DNA from: Salipiger sp. H15
GTDB taxonomy: Bacteria > Pseudomonadota > Alphaproteobacteria > Rhodobacterales > Rhodobacteraceae
DNA length: 64,000 nucleotides
Assembly: GCF_040409955.1 (NCBI RefSeq)
Contig: NZ_CP123385.1
Location: forward strand, 372,001-436,000
Direction of reading: 5' to 3'
The notes below the pieces were generated by a model. That model worked only from the letters and a program-made list of their open reading frames with translations, had not been told where the DNA came from and ran no database searches. Numbering within the stretch: the first letter of the stretch is position 1; every line of letters begins with the position of its first letter. Shown here piece by piece: positions 7,938-16,351 of this stretch. The position numbers were made by a program, and so were the translations under genes.

Positions 7938-9623
7938 ATGGACCGCAGCGTGGATCTGATCGTGGTGGGCTCGGGCGCGGGCGGGCTTTCCGCCGCGGTG
8001 ACCGCCGCCGCTAAGGGGCTTTCGGTTACCGTGCTCGAAAAGGCCGAGGTGCTGGGCGGCACCACCGCCTGGTCCGGCGGCTGGATCTGGGCGCCGCGCA
8101 ACCCGGTGGTCCGCCGCGCCGGGATCGTCGAGGAGGTGGACGCCCCCCGCCTCTACCTGCAGAACGTCCTCGGCAACCGGTTCGAGCCGGAACGGGTCGA
8201 CGCCTTTCTCGCCGCCGCGCCCGAGATGGTGGGGTTCTTCGAGACCGAGACCGCGCTCGAATTCGAGGGCGGCACGGCCATTCCCGACACCTACGGTCAC
8301 CTGCCCGGAGCGGGCACCGGCGGCCGGTCGGTGATCGCCAGGCCCTTCGACGGGCGCAGGCTCGGCAAGGCGATCCGCCTGTTGCGGCGCCCGGCGCGCG
8401 AAACCACCTTCCACGGCATGACCATCCAGGCAGGGGCCGATCTGCGCGCCTTCATGACGATGACGCGCTCGCTTCCCGCCTTCCTGCACGCCGCCCGCCG
8501 CACGCTGCGCCACTTCCGCGACCTCGCGCTGCACGGCAGGGGCATGGACCTGCGCAACGGCAACGCGCTGGTCGCGCGACTGCTGCGCTCGGCGCTGGAT
8601 CTCGGGGTCGAGCTGCGCCCGGGCTGCACCGTGGCGGGGCTGCTGCGCGAGGACGGGCGCATCACCGGCGTGCGGCTCGCCGATGGCAGCCTGCTGCCCT
8701 GCCGCGTCGGGGTGGTGCTGGCCTCGGGCGGCTACGCGCATGACGCCGCGCTGCGCGCCGGGACCTTCCCGCGCGACGCCGAGCACGAGACGCTGGCCAC
8801 CCCCGAGGCCACCGGCGACGGCATCGCCATGGCCCGCGCCATCGGTGCCGGGCTGCGGCTTGACCAGGCGCGCGCGGCGGCGCTCTGCCCGGTGTCCGTG
8901 GTGCCCTGGCCCGATGGCAGCACCGGGCGCTTCCCGCATATCATCGAGCGCGGCAAGCCCGGGGTGATCGGCGTGCTCGCCGACGGCAGGCGCTTCTGCA
9001 ACGAGGGGCTGGGCTATCACGACTACGTCGACGCCTTGCTCCGCGCCCTGCCCGAGGATGCGCCCGCGCGCTCCTGGCTGGTCTGCGACCACCGCTTCCT
9101 GCGCCGTTTCGGCCTTGGCGTGGTGCGCCCGCAGCCGCTGCCCTGGCAGCCCTGGGTGCGGCGCGGCTATCTCAAGACCGGGCGCAGCCTGCCCGAGCTG
9201 GCGGCGGCCTGCGGTATCGACCCTGAGGGGCTCGGCGCCACGGTGGCCGAGTGGAACCGCGGCGCCGAGCGCGGCGAGGACCCGCGCTTCGGGCGCGGGA
9301 CCACGCCCTACATGCGCCTGCAGGGCGACCCCGAGCAGCAGCCCAACCCCTGCGTCGCGCCCATCGTGAAGCCGCCCTTCTTCGCCGTCGAGGTGGTGCC
9401 CGGCAGCTTCGGCACCTTCTCCGGCCTTGCCACCAATGGCAGGGCGCAGGTGCTCGACACCGAGGGCGCGGCGATCCCCGGCCTCTGGGCCGCGGGCACC
9501 GACATGGCCAGCGTCTTCGGCGGTTTCTACCCCGCCGGCGGCATCAACCTCGGCCCGGCGATGACCTTCGGCTTCATCGCCGGGCGCGACGCGGCCAATG
9601 CCCGGAAAGGCACCGAAGAATGA
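7938..9623 (+). CDS. FAD-dependent oxidoreductase, fumarate reductase/3-ketosteroid dehydrogenase-like
   Basis: This 561-aa flavoprotein has the N-terminal FAD-binding VVGSGAGGLSAA followed by EKAEVLGGTTAWSGG, the hallmark of the FAD_binding_2 group. The C-terminal FGGFYPAGGINLGPAMTFG closes the FAD site. Members oxidise or reduce C-C bonds next to carbonyls or carboxylates. ATG 7938 was chosen over an upstream TTG because AGACGGAGGA ends 7 bases before it and the conserved Rossmann strand starts at residue 5. The stop overlaps the next ATG by 4 bp. Co-regulation with a shikimate-type pathway suggests a ring-dehydrogenation role, which is inference only. Confidence 0.85.
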   Translation: MDRSVDLIVVGSGAGGLSAAVTAAAKGLSVTVLEKAEVLGGTTAWSGGWIWAPRNPVVRRAGIVEEVDAPRLYLQNVLGNRFEPERVDAFLAAAPEMVGFFETETALEFEGGTAIPDTYGHLPGAGTGGRSVIARPFDGRRLGKAIRLLRRPARETTFHGMTIQAGADLRAFMTMTRSLPAFLHAARRTLRHFRDLALHGRGMDLRNGNALVARLLRSALDLGVELRPGCTVAGLLREDGRITGVRLADGSLLPCRVGVVLASGGYAHDAALRAGTFPRDAEHETLATPEATGDGIAMARAIGAGLRLDQARAAALCPVSVVPWPDGSTGRFPHIIERGKPGVIGVLADGRRFCNEGLGYHDYVDALLRALPEDAPARSWLVCDHRFLRRFGLGVVRPQPLPWQPWVRRGYLKTGRSLPELAAACGIDPEGLGATVAEWNRGAERGEDPRFGRGTTPYMRLQGDPEQQPNPCVAPIVKPPFFAVEVVPGSFGTFSGLATNGRAQVLDTEGAAIPGLWAAGTDMASVFGGFYPAGGINLGPAMTFGFIAGRDAANARKGTEE

Positions 9624-10444
9624 CCAGGAAACTGACGGTCGCGCATCTCACGGCGATCGACGCCGCGCCGCCCGTGCTCATTCGCGCGGCGGCGGAGGCC
9701 GGGTTCGACGGCGTCGGCCTGCGGCTCGTGCAGGTGACCCCCGACAGCCCGGGCTACCCGCTGTCGAGCCGCGCCGAACTGACCGAGACGCGCCATGCGC
9801 TGCAGGAGACCGGGCTCGAGGTCGCGGACATCGAGTTCCTGCGCCTGACGCCCGAGTTCCGGCTGGAGGCCGTGCTGCCCACGCTCGACACCGGCGCGGC
9901 CCTTGGCGCGCGGAACGTGATCACCGCCCCCTATGACAGCGATCTTCCGCGGCTTGCCGACACGCTGGCGGCGCTCTCCGAGGCGGCCGAGGCGCGGGGC
10001 CTGCGCGCCCTGCTCGAGTTCTTCCCATGGACCCCGGTGCCGGATCTTGCGACCTGCCGGAAGGTGGTCGAGGCCGCCGGGACCTTGACCGGGATCCTCG
10101 TCGACAGCCTGCATTTCGACCGTTCCGGCTCGCAGATATCCGACCTCGCCGCCCTGCCGCCCGAGCGCCTACCCTTCGCGCATCTCTGCGACGCGACGGT
10201 GCAGCCGCGCTACACGACCGAGGAGCTGCTCGACACCGCGCGGCGCAAGCGCCTGGCGCCCGGAGAGGGCGGGATCGACCTCAGGGCCTTCCTGCGGGCG
10301 CTGCCGCCGGAGATCCCGCTGGGCCTCGAGACTCCCGAGGACCCAATCGGCGACGAGACGCTGGTGGCGCGGCTCACGCGCATTCGCAGGGCCACTCTCG
10401 ATCTGCTGGCGGAGGTTGCGGCCGAGGTTCCCAAGATAGGATGA
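9620..10444 (+). CDS. sugar phosphate isomerase/epimerase family TIM-barrel protein
   Basis: The 274-aa AP-endonuclease-2/xylose-isomerase-like barrel begins MTRKLTVAHLTAIDAAPP and shows typical strand-end acidic and His residues (EFFPWTPVPD, LVDSLHFDRSG, AHLCDATVQP). It is translationally coupled to the FAD oxidoreductase by an ATGA overlap. The family includes epimerases, isomerases and single-domain dehydroshikimate dehydratases, so an activity on a cyclic polyol acid is possible but unproven. It is the last gene of the plus-strand half of the LysR-controlled region. Confidence 0.82.
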   Translation: MTRKLTVAHLTAIDAAPPVLIRAAAEAGFDGVGLRLVQVTPDSPGYPLSSRAELTETRHALQETGLEVADIEFLRLTPEFRLEAVLPTLDTGAALGARNVITAPYDSDLPRLADTLAALSEAAEARGLRALLEFFPWTPVPDLATCRKVVEAAGTLTGILVDSLHFDRSGSQISDLAALPPERLPFAHLCDATVQPRYTTEELLDTARRKRLAPGEGGIDLRAFLRALPPEIPLGLETPEDPIGDETLVARLTRIRRATLDLLAEVAAEVPKIG

Positions 10445-10532
10445 AGGAAGGGCCGCAAGGCCCTGCCCTCGCATAAAACTTCTCAAGAGCGATGCCCTCT
10501 CGGGGAACCCTGCCGCCCCTCCCACACTCGCA

Positions 10533-10553
10533 AACTGTTGACAGTTGACAGTT
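10533..10553. promoter_or_regulatory. GntR-type operator AACTGTTGACAGTT with an extra half-repeat, before the MmgE/PrpD gene
   Basis: AACTGTTGACAGTT (10533-10546) is a 6-bp perfect inverted repeat around TG, extended by a further GACAGTT to 10553. The identical 14-mer is at 19820-19833 in front of a GntR gene. It also contains TTGACA hexamers that could act as a -35, so binding could block transcription. Confidence 0.7.
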
Positions 10554-10598
10554 AGACACCCTAGCAAGGGAGGAGAGACAGCCTGAGGAGAGCACGAC

Positions 10599-11996
10599 AT
10601 GAGTGGCCACCAGCCCACCCCGCCCGGAACACCGGACGTCACCAGACAGCTTGCCGACTGGACCGTGCGCACCAGCGGCGCTTACATCCCCGCAGAGGTC
10701 CGGCAGGAGGGGCTGCGCACCTTCGTGAACTGGTTCGGCTGCGCCGTCGGCGGCGCCTCGCACGAGACCATGGACGCCGCGCTGACCGCGCTCCTGCCCT
10801 TCAGCGGCCCCGCCACCTCGACCATCATCGGCCGCGCCGAGCGGATGGACGCGCTGCACGCCGCGCTGATGAACGGCATCTCGTCGCATGTGCTCGACTA
10901 TGACGACACGCATCTGAAGACGATCATCCACCCGGCCGGCCCCGTCGCCTCGGCGATCCTCGCGCTGGCCGAGACCCGGCGCGTCTCGGGCGCGGATCTG
11001 CTGACCGCGCTCATCCTCGGCATTGAGGTGGAATGCCGGATCGGCAACGCGGTCTATCCCGATCATTACGACCGCGGCTGGCACATCACCGGCACCACCG
11101 GCGTCTTCGGCGCGGCGGCGGCGGCGGGCAAGCTGCTGGGCCTCGACACGCGGCAGATGCAATGGGCTTTCGGCATCGCCGGCACGCAGGCCTCGGGCTT
11201 CCGCGAGCAGTTCGGCACGATGACCAAGAGCTTCCACCCCGGCAGCGCGGCGCGCAACGGGCTGGCGGCGGCGCTGATGGCGCAGGCGGGCTTCGACAGC
11301 TCCGAGCGCGTGCTCGAGGCGCCGCGCGGCTTTGCCTGCGTGATGTCCGACAAGCAGGACTGGAGCGAGATCCTGGAGGGGCTCGGCAGCCGCTGGGAAT
11401 CCGCGCTCAACTCCTACAAGCCCTTCGCCTGCGGCATCGTCATCCATCCGGCCATCGACGGCTGCATCCAGCTGCGCGGCGAGCTCGGCGCGCGCGTGGC
11501 CGAGGTGGAGAGCCTGCACCTCACAACGCATCCGCTGGTACTGGAACTGACCGGCAAGCGCGACCCGAAGACCGGGCTCGAGGGCAAGTTCAGCGTCTTC
11601 CACTCCGCCGCCTGCGCGCTGCTGCGCGGCGACGGGGCCCCCACGGCCTTCACCGACGAGGTGGTGCGCCTGCCCGAGATCATCGCGCTGCGCGACAGGA
11701 TCACCGCCACGCCCGACCCCGAGTGCCACGGCGCCTCGGTCGCCATCGACGTCCACTTCCGGGACGGCAGCACACTGCGCAAGGTGGTCGACCGGGCGAT
11801 CGGCAGCCGCGAGGTGCCGCTCACCGATGCCCAGCTGACCGAGAAGTTCCGCGTGCAGTCGGCGCTGGTCGTCGGCGAGGAGCGGACGGCGCAGCTGCTC
11901 GACATGGCCTGGCGGACGGGCGAGCTTGCCGATGTCGCCGAGCTTGCCCGCCTCTCGGCTCCCGAAGCGGCGACTCCCGGGCGAATCGCCAGCTGA
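10599..11996 (+). CDS. MmgE/PrpD family protein
   Basis: This 465-aa protein belongs to the 2-methylcitrate dehydratase/cis-aconitate decarboxylase superfamily. The family motifs are visible: HVLDYDDTHLKTIIHPAGP near residue 100, HITGTTGVFGAAAAAGKLLG near 167 and MTKSFHPGSAARNG near 210. Such enzymes act on tricarboxylic acids, fitting the nearby TTT importers. It stands alone between two hairpins or operators. The shared palindrome implies control by the GntR encoded at 19860-20546. The exact substrate cannot be read from sequence; methylcitrate metabolism is less likely because no prpBC neighbours exist. Confidence 0.88.
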   Translation: MSGHQPTPPGTPDVTRQLADWTVRTSGAYIPAEVRQEGLRTFVNWFGCAVGGASHETMDAALTALLPFSGPATSTIIGRAERMDALHAALMNGISSHVLDYDDTHLKTIIHPAGPVASAILALAETRRVSGADLLTALILGIEVECRIGNAVYPDHYDRGWHITGTTGVFGAAAAAGKLLGLDTRQMQWAFGIAGTQASGFREQFGTMTKSFHPGSAARNGLAAALMAQAGFDSSERVLEAPRGFACVMSDKQDWSEILEGLGSRWESALNSYKPFACGIVIHPAIDGCIQLRGELGARVAEVESLHLTTHPLVLELTGKRDPKTGLEGKFSVFHSAACALLRGDGAPTAFTDEVVRLPEIIALRDRITATPDPECHGASVAIDVHFRDGSTLRKVVDRAIGSREVPLTDAQLTEKFRVQSALVVGEERTAQLLDMAWRTGELADVAELARLSAPEAATPGRIAS

Positions 11997-12002
11997 GCCA
12001 TC

Positions 12003-12032
12003 GGCGGGGCGGCCACGTCGGGCCGTCCCGCC
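12003..12032. terminator. hairpin between convergent genes
   Basis: A 12-bp stem (12003-12014 against 12021-12032, one G-T pair) with a 6-base loop fills the 50-bp gap between convergent stop codons at 11996 and 12047. It probably terminates transcription from both sides. Confidence 0.65.
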
Positions 12033-12046
12033 TCAATTCCCCTGCC

Positions 12047-13114
12047 TCAGTCCCCGCCGCCGCTCGACGCCGGCTGCGCGCGCCGTGCGAGGAACCGGCT
12101 CCAGACCCCTCCCGCCACCGCGTTGACCATCACCGCCCGCAATGCCTGGAAAGCGGCGACCAGCGCCACGTCCTGATGCAGCGCCTTGGCAGTCAGCACC
12201 ATTTCGGCCATGCCGCCGATCGAGAAGGCGAGCACCAGCGTCGGGATGTCGGCCGCGAGCCATGTGGCCGCTGCCGCCGCCGCCAGCCCCATGAAGAGCA
12301 TGATCGCCAGCAGCGCCGGCACGCCGGTGGCGATGGCGCGCGGGATCGAGGCGAGGCTCTTGCGCTCGAACCGCTCGCCGAGCGCGATGCCCACGATCAC
12401 CTGCGCGGCGGCAAGAAAGACCGGCGGCATCCGCCCGCCGAGCAGCCCGGAGGCGGCCACCGCCCCCACCGCCAGCACCGCGCCCAGCAGCCAGGCCGCG
12501 GGCAGCTTCCAGCGCGCCCCGAGCCAGCCGCCAAGCGCGCCGATCGCCAGCGTCGCGGCCAACTCAGGCAGCGGCACCTGCGCCGCCTGCCCGCCGTCGG
12601 CGACCGGGTAGGACGGGAAGAGCGCGAAGAGCACGAGCGGCAGCAGGCCCACCACCAGCGCCACGCGGATCGCGTGGAGTGCCGCGATGGTGGTGCGGTC
12701 GCCGCCATGGCTCTCGCCGATGCGGGCCATCTCGATCACCCCGCCCGGCAGCAGCGAGAAATAGGCCGTGGCGGTGCTCATCCCGCCGGCGGTCGCGAGC
12801 AGCGGCGCGACCAGCGCCGCCGCGACGATCCCCAGCGCCCCGCCCACCACCATCAGCGGCAGCCAGCCGGCGACATGCTCGGCGATCTCGGGCGTGAAGG
12901 TCAGCCCGACGCTCGCCCCGACGATCACCAGCCCGGCGCGGTGCGGCAGCTTCGGCATGCGGATCGACACGCCGGACATGGCGAAGATGCCGGTGACCAG
13001 CGCCGAGCCCATCAGCCAGCCCAGCGGCAGCTTGAACGAGGACCAGAGCCAGCCGCCCGCGATCGCCGCGGGCAGCAGGATGAGCAGGGTCCGCAGCTGG
13101 CGCCGGTCCACCAT
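12047..13114 (-). CDS. AbrB family membrane protein (putative exporter/transporter), copy 1
   Basis: The 355-aa integral membrane protein has about ten hydrophobic segments arranged as the two-fold AbrB duplication (Pfam 'ammonia monooxygenase/AbrB'). The repeat hallmarks PLGWLMGSALVTGIFAMSG and LPGGVIEMARIGE (first half) and GGMAEMVLTAKAL (second half) are present. Despite the Pfam name it is unrelated to the AbrB transcription factor, and its transport substrate is unknown. It ends a minus-strand operon behind the 6PGDH-like dehydrogenase (22-bp gap). A second paralogue is at 14811-15902. Confidence 0.87.
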   Translation of the reverse strand: MVDRRQLRTLLILLPAAIAGGWLWSSFKLPLGWLMGSALVTGIFAMSGVSIRMPKLPHRAGLVIVGASVGLTFTPEIAEHVAGWLPLMVVGGALGIVAAALVAPLLATAGGMSTATAYFSLLPGGVIEMARIGESHGGDRTTIAALHAIRVALVVGLLPLVLFALFPSYPVADGGQAAQVPLPELAATLAIGALGGWLGARWKLPAAWLLGAVLAVGAVAASGLLGGRMPPVFLAAAQVIVGIALGERFERKSLASIPRAIATGVPALLAIMLFMGLAAAAAATWLAADIPTLVLAFSIGGMAEMVLTAKALHQDVALVAAFQALRAVMVNAVAGGVWSRFLARRAQPASSGGGD

Positions 13115-13136
13115 CGGGCCCTCCCGCCGCAGCCGC

Positions 13137-14015
13137 TCAGGCGCCCCGGAACCGGGCGCCGCGCAGGCGGGCGACCTCGGCGATGGCCTCGGGCAGCGGC
13201 GCCTCGAGGTCGAGATCGGCGGCGGCGAGCGCCCCCATCCGCTCCTGCACCTCGGCGATCTCGCGCGCGAGCCCGCCGGTCAGGCCGAGCGCGTCGAAGG
13301 TCGCGCCGACCTCGCGCATCTCGGCGGCACGGCGCGCGCCGTGGCGCAGGGCGCGCTCGAAGCGGTAGGGCACGTCGGCGGCCCAGTCGAGCTGCGGGTA
13401 GCTGCGCTCGAGCGAGGGCATCACCCGGTCGTAGACCCCCGAAGCCGCGGCGGCGAGCGCGCATTCCACGGTGATCGCCTCGAGCCCCTTCACGAAGAGC
13501 GAGCGGACCATCTTGATCGCCGTCGCGTCGCCCGGGTTGGGCCCGGTCACGTCGAAGGAGAAGCCGAGCGCGCCGAGTTCGGGCCGCAGCGCCTCGGCGC
13601 AGGAGCCCGCCACCAGCACCGGCGTCGCGTGGCCGCGCGGGTGCACCGGGGCCATGACCGCCATGTCGAGGTAGCGCGCCCCATGCCCCTCGATCAGCGC
13701 CGCGGTCTCCTGCTTGCGCCCGGGCGAGACCGAGTTGATGTCGATGTAGACCTGCCCCTGCGCCAGCCCACCAAGCACCGACTGCGCGGCGACGAGGCTC
13801 TGGTCCGCGGTCACCGCCGCGATGATCCAGTCCGCATCGAGAAGCGCCGCCTCGGGCGACGCGGCGGGGGTGACGCCGCGCGACGCCATCGCCTCGGCCA
13901 TCCCGGCCTCCTGCTTCACGTCGAAGGCGGCGAAGGACAGGTCCTGCCCCGCCGCCAGAAGCGTGTCCGTGAAGGCCCGTGCGGCCTCTCCGAAGCCGAT
14001 GAACGCGATGCGCAT
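13137..14015 (-). CDS. 6-phosphogluconate dehydrogenase-like NAD(P) oxidoreductase (DUF1932 type)
   Basis: The 292-aa protein starts MRIAFIGFGEAARAF, a Rossmann GxGxxx motif, and continues with the beta-hydroxyacid dehydrogenase segments YIDINSVSPGRK and GPNPGDATAIKMVRSLFVKG containing the conserved catalytic Lys. The C-terminal domain (about 190-270) matches the DUF1932 group rather than classical 3-hydroxyisobutyrate dehydrogenase. Start 14015 was chosen because GGGAGGAG precedes it by about 6 bases; MIREETV at 14036 would swallow that site. It sits between the GntR gene and AbrB copy 1 and probably shares their operon. Confidence 0.86.
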   Translation of the reverse strand: MRIAFIGFGEAARAFTDTLLAAGQDLSFAAFDVKQEAGMAEAMASRGVTPAASPEAALLDADWIIAAVTADQSLVAAQSVLGGLAQGQVYIDINSVSPGRKQETAALIEGHGARYLDMAVMAPVHPRGHATPVLVAGSCAEALRPELGALGFSFDVTGPNPGDATAIKMVRSLFVKGLEAITVECALAAAASGVYDRVMPSLERSYPQLDWAADVPYRFERALRHGARRAAEMREVGATFDALGLTGGLAREIAEVQERMGALAAADLDLEAPLPEAIAEVARLRGARFRGA

Positions 14016-14078
14016 GACTGTCTCCTCCCTGATCACCGCGGCCGGGCTCCTCCCCCGGCCGGTCCGTGCCCGCCGCCG

Positions 14079-14783
14079 CTAGGGCTCGGGCAACTCTTCG
14101 CTTTCCATGAGCCGACCGTGCTTGCGCAGCTGCCGCAGCCGGGTGCGCTGCGCCGCCTCCATGTGGGCGCGCATCGCCGCCTCGGCCCCGGCGCCGTCGC
14201 GCGCGCGGAGCGCCTCGACGACGCGGGCATGTTCCTCGATCGCCTCGGTCGCCCGGCTCATCTCGCGCAGGGTCGAGGGGCCGAGGATCTGCAAGGTCAA
14301 CTCGATCGAGCGCACCGATTTCACCAGGTAGCGGTTGCGGGCGGCGGCGATGAGCGTGGTGTGGAACTGCCGGTTGAGCGCGTAGAGCGCCGCGCCGTCG
14401 CCCGCGTTGGCGGCCATCTCGTCGTTGATCGCGGCAAGCTCCTCGATCTCGACATCCGAGGCCGCCCGCGCCGCGAGCCGCGCCGCCGTGCCCTCGATCA
14501 CCCAGCGCATCTCGTAGAGCTCCATCAGCTCGGGATAGCTGAGTTGGCGGACGACGACGCCGACGCGCGGCTTGTGGGTCACGAGGCCCTCGGCCTCGAG
14601 GCGCCGCAGCGCCTCGCGCACCGGGGTGCGGCTCATCTGCAGGCGCTCGGCGAGCTCGGTCTCGGTGATCCGGGAGCCCGGCTCGATGCGGCCGGTGCTG
14701 ATTTCCTCGAGCAACCGCTGATAGGCGCCCTCGGTGTGCGGGGTGCCTGCGGAAACCGGGTTGAGATGGGTTGCGCTCCTCAT
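14079..14783 (-). CDS. GntR family regulator with FCD effector domain
   Basis: The 234-aa protein has a winged HTH (about residues 15-80: TETELAERLQMSRTPVREAL, then RLEAEGLVTHKPRVGVVV) and an all-helical FCD domain (about 90-215) with the metal-binding-type H-x..R residues. Its start lies only 27 bp from the divergent AbrB start. That gap contains TTGTATCC-ACC-TGTATACG, typical of FadR-subfamily operators. It most likely represses the divergent transporter and its own operon. Confidence 0.9.
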   Translation of the reverse strand: MRSATHLNPVSAGTPHTEGAYQRLLEEISTGRIEPGSRITETELAERLQMSRTPVREALRRLEAEGLVTHKPRVGVVVRQLSYPELMELYEMRWVIEGTAARLAARAASDVEIEELAAINDEMAANAGDGAALYALNRQFHTTLIAAARNRYLVKSVRSIELTLQILGPSTLREMSRATEAIEEHARVVEALRARDGAGAEAAMRAHMEAAQRTRLRQLRKHGRLMESEELPEP

Positions 14784-14791
14784 GCATCCAA

Positions 14792-14811
14792 TCGTATACA
14801 GGTGGATACAA
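14792..14811. promoter_or_regulatory. putative GntR operator in a 27-bp divergent gap
   Basis: On the minus strand the gap reads TTGTATCCACCTGTATACG, with two TGTAT(C/A)C elements and a GTATAC palindrome. The site overlaps both start regions, and the AGGTGG used as the ribosome binding site of the plus-strand gene lies inside it, so bound regulator would occlude initiation on both sides. The pairing with the adjacent GntR is inferred. Confidence 0.5.
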
Positions 14812-15902
14812 TGCGTCAAGACAAGCCCGATATCCTCGCGGTGGCCCCACCGCCGAAACCGCCGGTCCTGCGCCGCCGCGCGCTGACGGTCGTGCTGTCG
14901 ATCGCCGGCACGCTGGCCTTCCTGCTGCTCTCGCTGCCGCTGCCCTTCCTGTTCGGCCCGATGACCGCCTGCCTGATCGCGGCGCTCTTCGGCGCGCCGC
15001 TGCAGGGGCTCGGGGTGATCTCGAAAGGGGCGCGCACCATCCTCGGCATCGCCGTCGGCGCCTCGATCACGCCGGAGGTGCTGGAGCGCCTGCCGCAGAT
15101 GGCGGCCTCGGTGGCCTTCATCCCGCCCTACATCGTCGCCATCGCGCTGATCGGCGTTCCCTACTTCCACAAGATCTGCAAATACGACCTGCCCACCGCC
15201 TATTTCGCCGCCATGCCCGGCGGGCTCCAGGACATGCTGGCCTTTGGCCAGGATGCCGGGGCGAACGTGCGGGCGCTGTCGCTGGCCCATGCGACGCGGG
15301 TGCTGATCATCGTGACCGTCGCGCCGCTGCTGATCGTCAAGGGCTTCGAGCTGCCGCTCGATCACCCGATGGGGGCGACCGCCTCCGAGGTGCCGCTGAC
15401 CGAGCTCGCGCTGATGGCCGCCGCCGGGCTGATCGGCTGGAAGGGCGGCGAGCGCATCGGTCTTTTCGGCGCGACCATCATCGGGCCGCTGATCCTGACC
15501 GCTGCGCTGTCGCTGGGCGGGTTCATCCATGCCCGTCCCCCGGCCGAGGCGATCAAGGCCGCGCAGTTCTTCATCGGCATGGGCATCGGCGTCGGCTATG
15601 TCGGCGTGACCCTGCACGAGCTGCGCCGCGACGTGCTGGCCGGAACGGTCTACGTCGGCATCCTTGCCGCGCTGGCGCTGATGGTGACCGAGATCGTGGT
15701 GCAGCTGGGTTTTGCCCAGCCGCTCGAGGGCTTCCTGTCCTTCGCGCCCGGCGGGCAGGCCGAGATGACCGTGCTCGGGATCATCGCCGGGGCGGATCTC
15801 GGCTTCATCGTGGTGCACCACCTGCTGCGGGTGCTGCTGGTCGTCGCGGGCGCCCCGCTCGCGGCGCGGTTCCTCGGGCTGCGGCTGCGCGGCGGCAAGT
15901 AG
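14811..15902 (+). CDS. AbrB family membrane protein (putative transporter), copy 2
   Basis: The 363-aa polytopic membrane protein has the AbrB two-fold repeat, with LPFLFGPMTACLIAALFGAP and AAMPGGLQDMLAFG in the first half and FAPGGQAEMTVLGIIAG in the second. It is of similar length to but clearly diverged from the copy at 12047-13114. ATG 14811 is the only start consistent with the AGGTGG site and the divergent gene. It is apparently monocistronic. Substrate is unknown; regulation by the divergent FCD-type GntR suggests an organic acid. Confidence 0.87.
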   Translation: MRQDKPDILAVAPPPKPPVLRRRALTVVLSIAGTLAFLLLSLPLPFLFGPMTACLIAALFGAPLQGLGVISKGARTILGIAVGASITPEVLERLPQMAASVAFIPPYIVAIALIGVPYFHKICKYDLPTAYFAAMPGGLQDMLAFGQDAGANVRALSLAHATRVLIIVTVAPLLIVKGFELPLDHPMGATASEVPLTELALMAAAGLIGWKGGERIGLFGATIIGPLILTAALSLGGFIHARPPAEAIKAAQFFIGMGIGVGYVGVTLHELRRDVLAGTVYVGILAALALMVTEIVVQLGFAQPLEGFLSFAPGGQAEMTVLGIIAGADLGFIVVHHLLRVLLVVAGAPLAARFLGLRLRGGK

Positions 15903-16041
15903 CCGCCGCGGGCCGGAACCCACAGCGGCCGCGCACCCGCCCGCCAGACGCATAGCGGGCATTCCGGAGTGCCGCTCCTCATCCGCGCCCGCAGGTCCTA
16001 GATGGGGATCAACCGAAGCGGACTTCTCCGAGGACACGATC

Positions 16042-16251
16042 ATGATCTCTGCAGACAGCACCCAGACCTTCGCCCCCCGCGGCCAGCACGGCGCCGGCCA
16101 TGGCTTCTTCTCGCGCCTGACCCGGATGGTTGCCGGCGCCTTCGCGGCCCGCGACGCCTTCGAGCAGCTCTCGCGCGAGAGCGACGCCTCGCTGCGCGCC
16201 CGCAACACCACCCGCGAAGGGGAATGCGCGCGCATCGCCCGCATGCTCTGA
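16042..16251 (+). CDS. small hypothetical protein (69 aa)
   Basis: This short basic protein starts at ATG 16042 with GAGGACACG upstream and ends in an Arg-rich helix (LRARNTTREGECARIARML). The central segment FFSRLTRMVAGAFAARDAFEQL looks amphipathic. I do not recognise the family; small alphaproteobacterial stress or DUF1127-like peptides are a loose comparison only. Support comes from codon-typical third-position GC and from a strong hairpin directly after the stop. It is not obviously tied to either flanking operon. Confidence 0.5.
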   Translation: MISADSTQTFAPRGQHGAGHGFFSRLTRMVAGAFAARDAFEQLSRESDASLRARNTTREGECARIARML

Positions 16252-16281
16252 CCCGGCGCCCGGCCCGGGCAGCTGACGAAC

Positions 16282-16320
16282 GGAAGGCCGCTCACCACAG
16301 CCCGTGGTGGGCGGCCTTCC
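16282..16320. terminator. strong bidirectional hairpin
   Basis: GGAAGGCCGC-T-CACCAC pairs with GTGGTG-G-GCGGCCTTCC across a 5-base loop, leaving a single T/G position in a 17-bp stem. It lies between the convergent small ORF (ends 16251) and the beta-propeller gene (ends 16352). Confidence 0.75.
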
Positions 16321-16351
16321 TGCATATGACCACCACCCGCCCCGCGGGACA

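Noticed and set aside
14040..14060. GGCCGGG/CCCGGCC hairpin after the GntR gene at 14079
   Set aside because: The loop contains a GGAGGAG and the site lies inside an apparent operon, so a terminator call is not safe.
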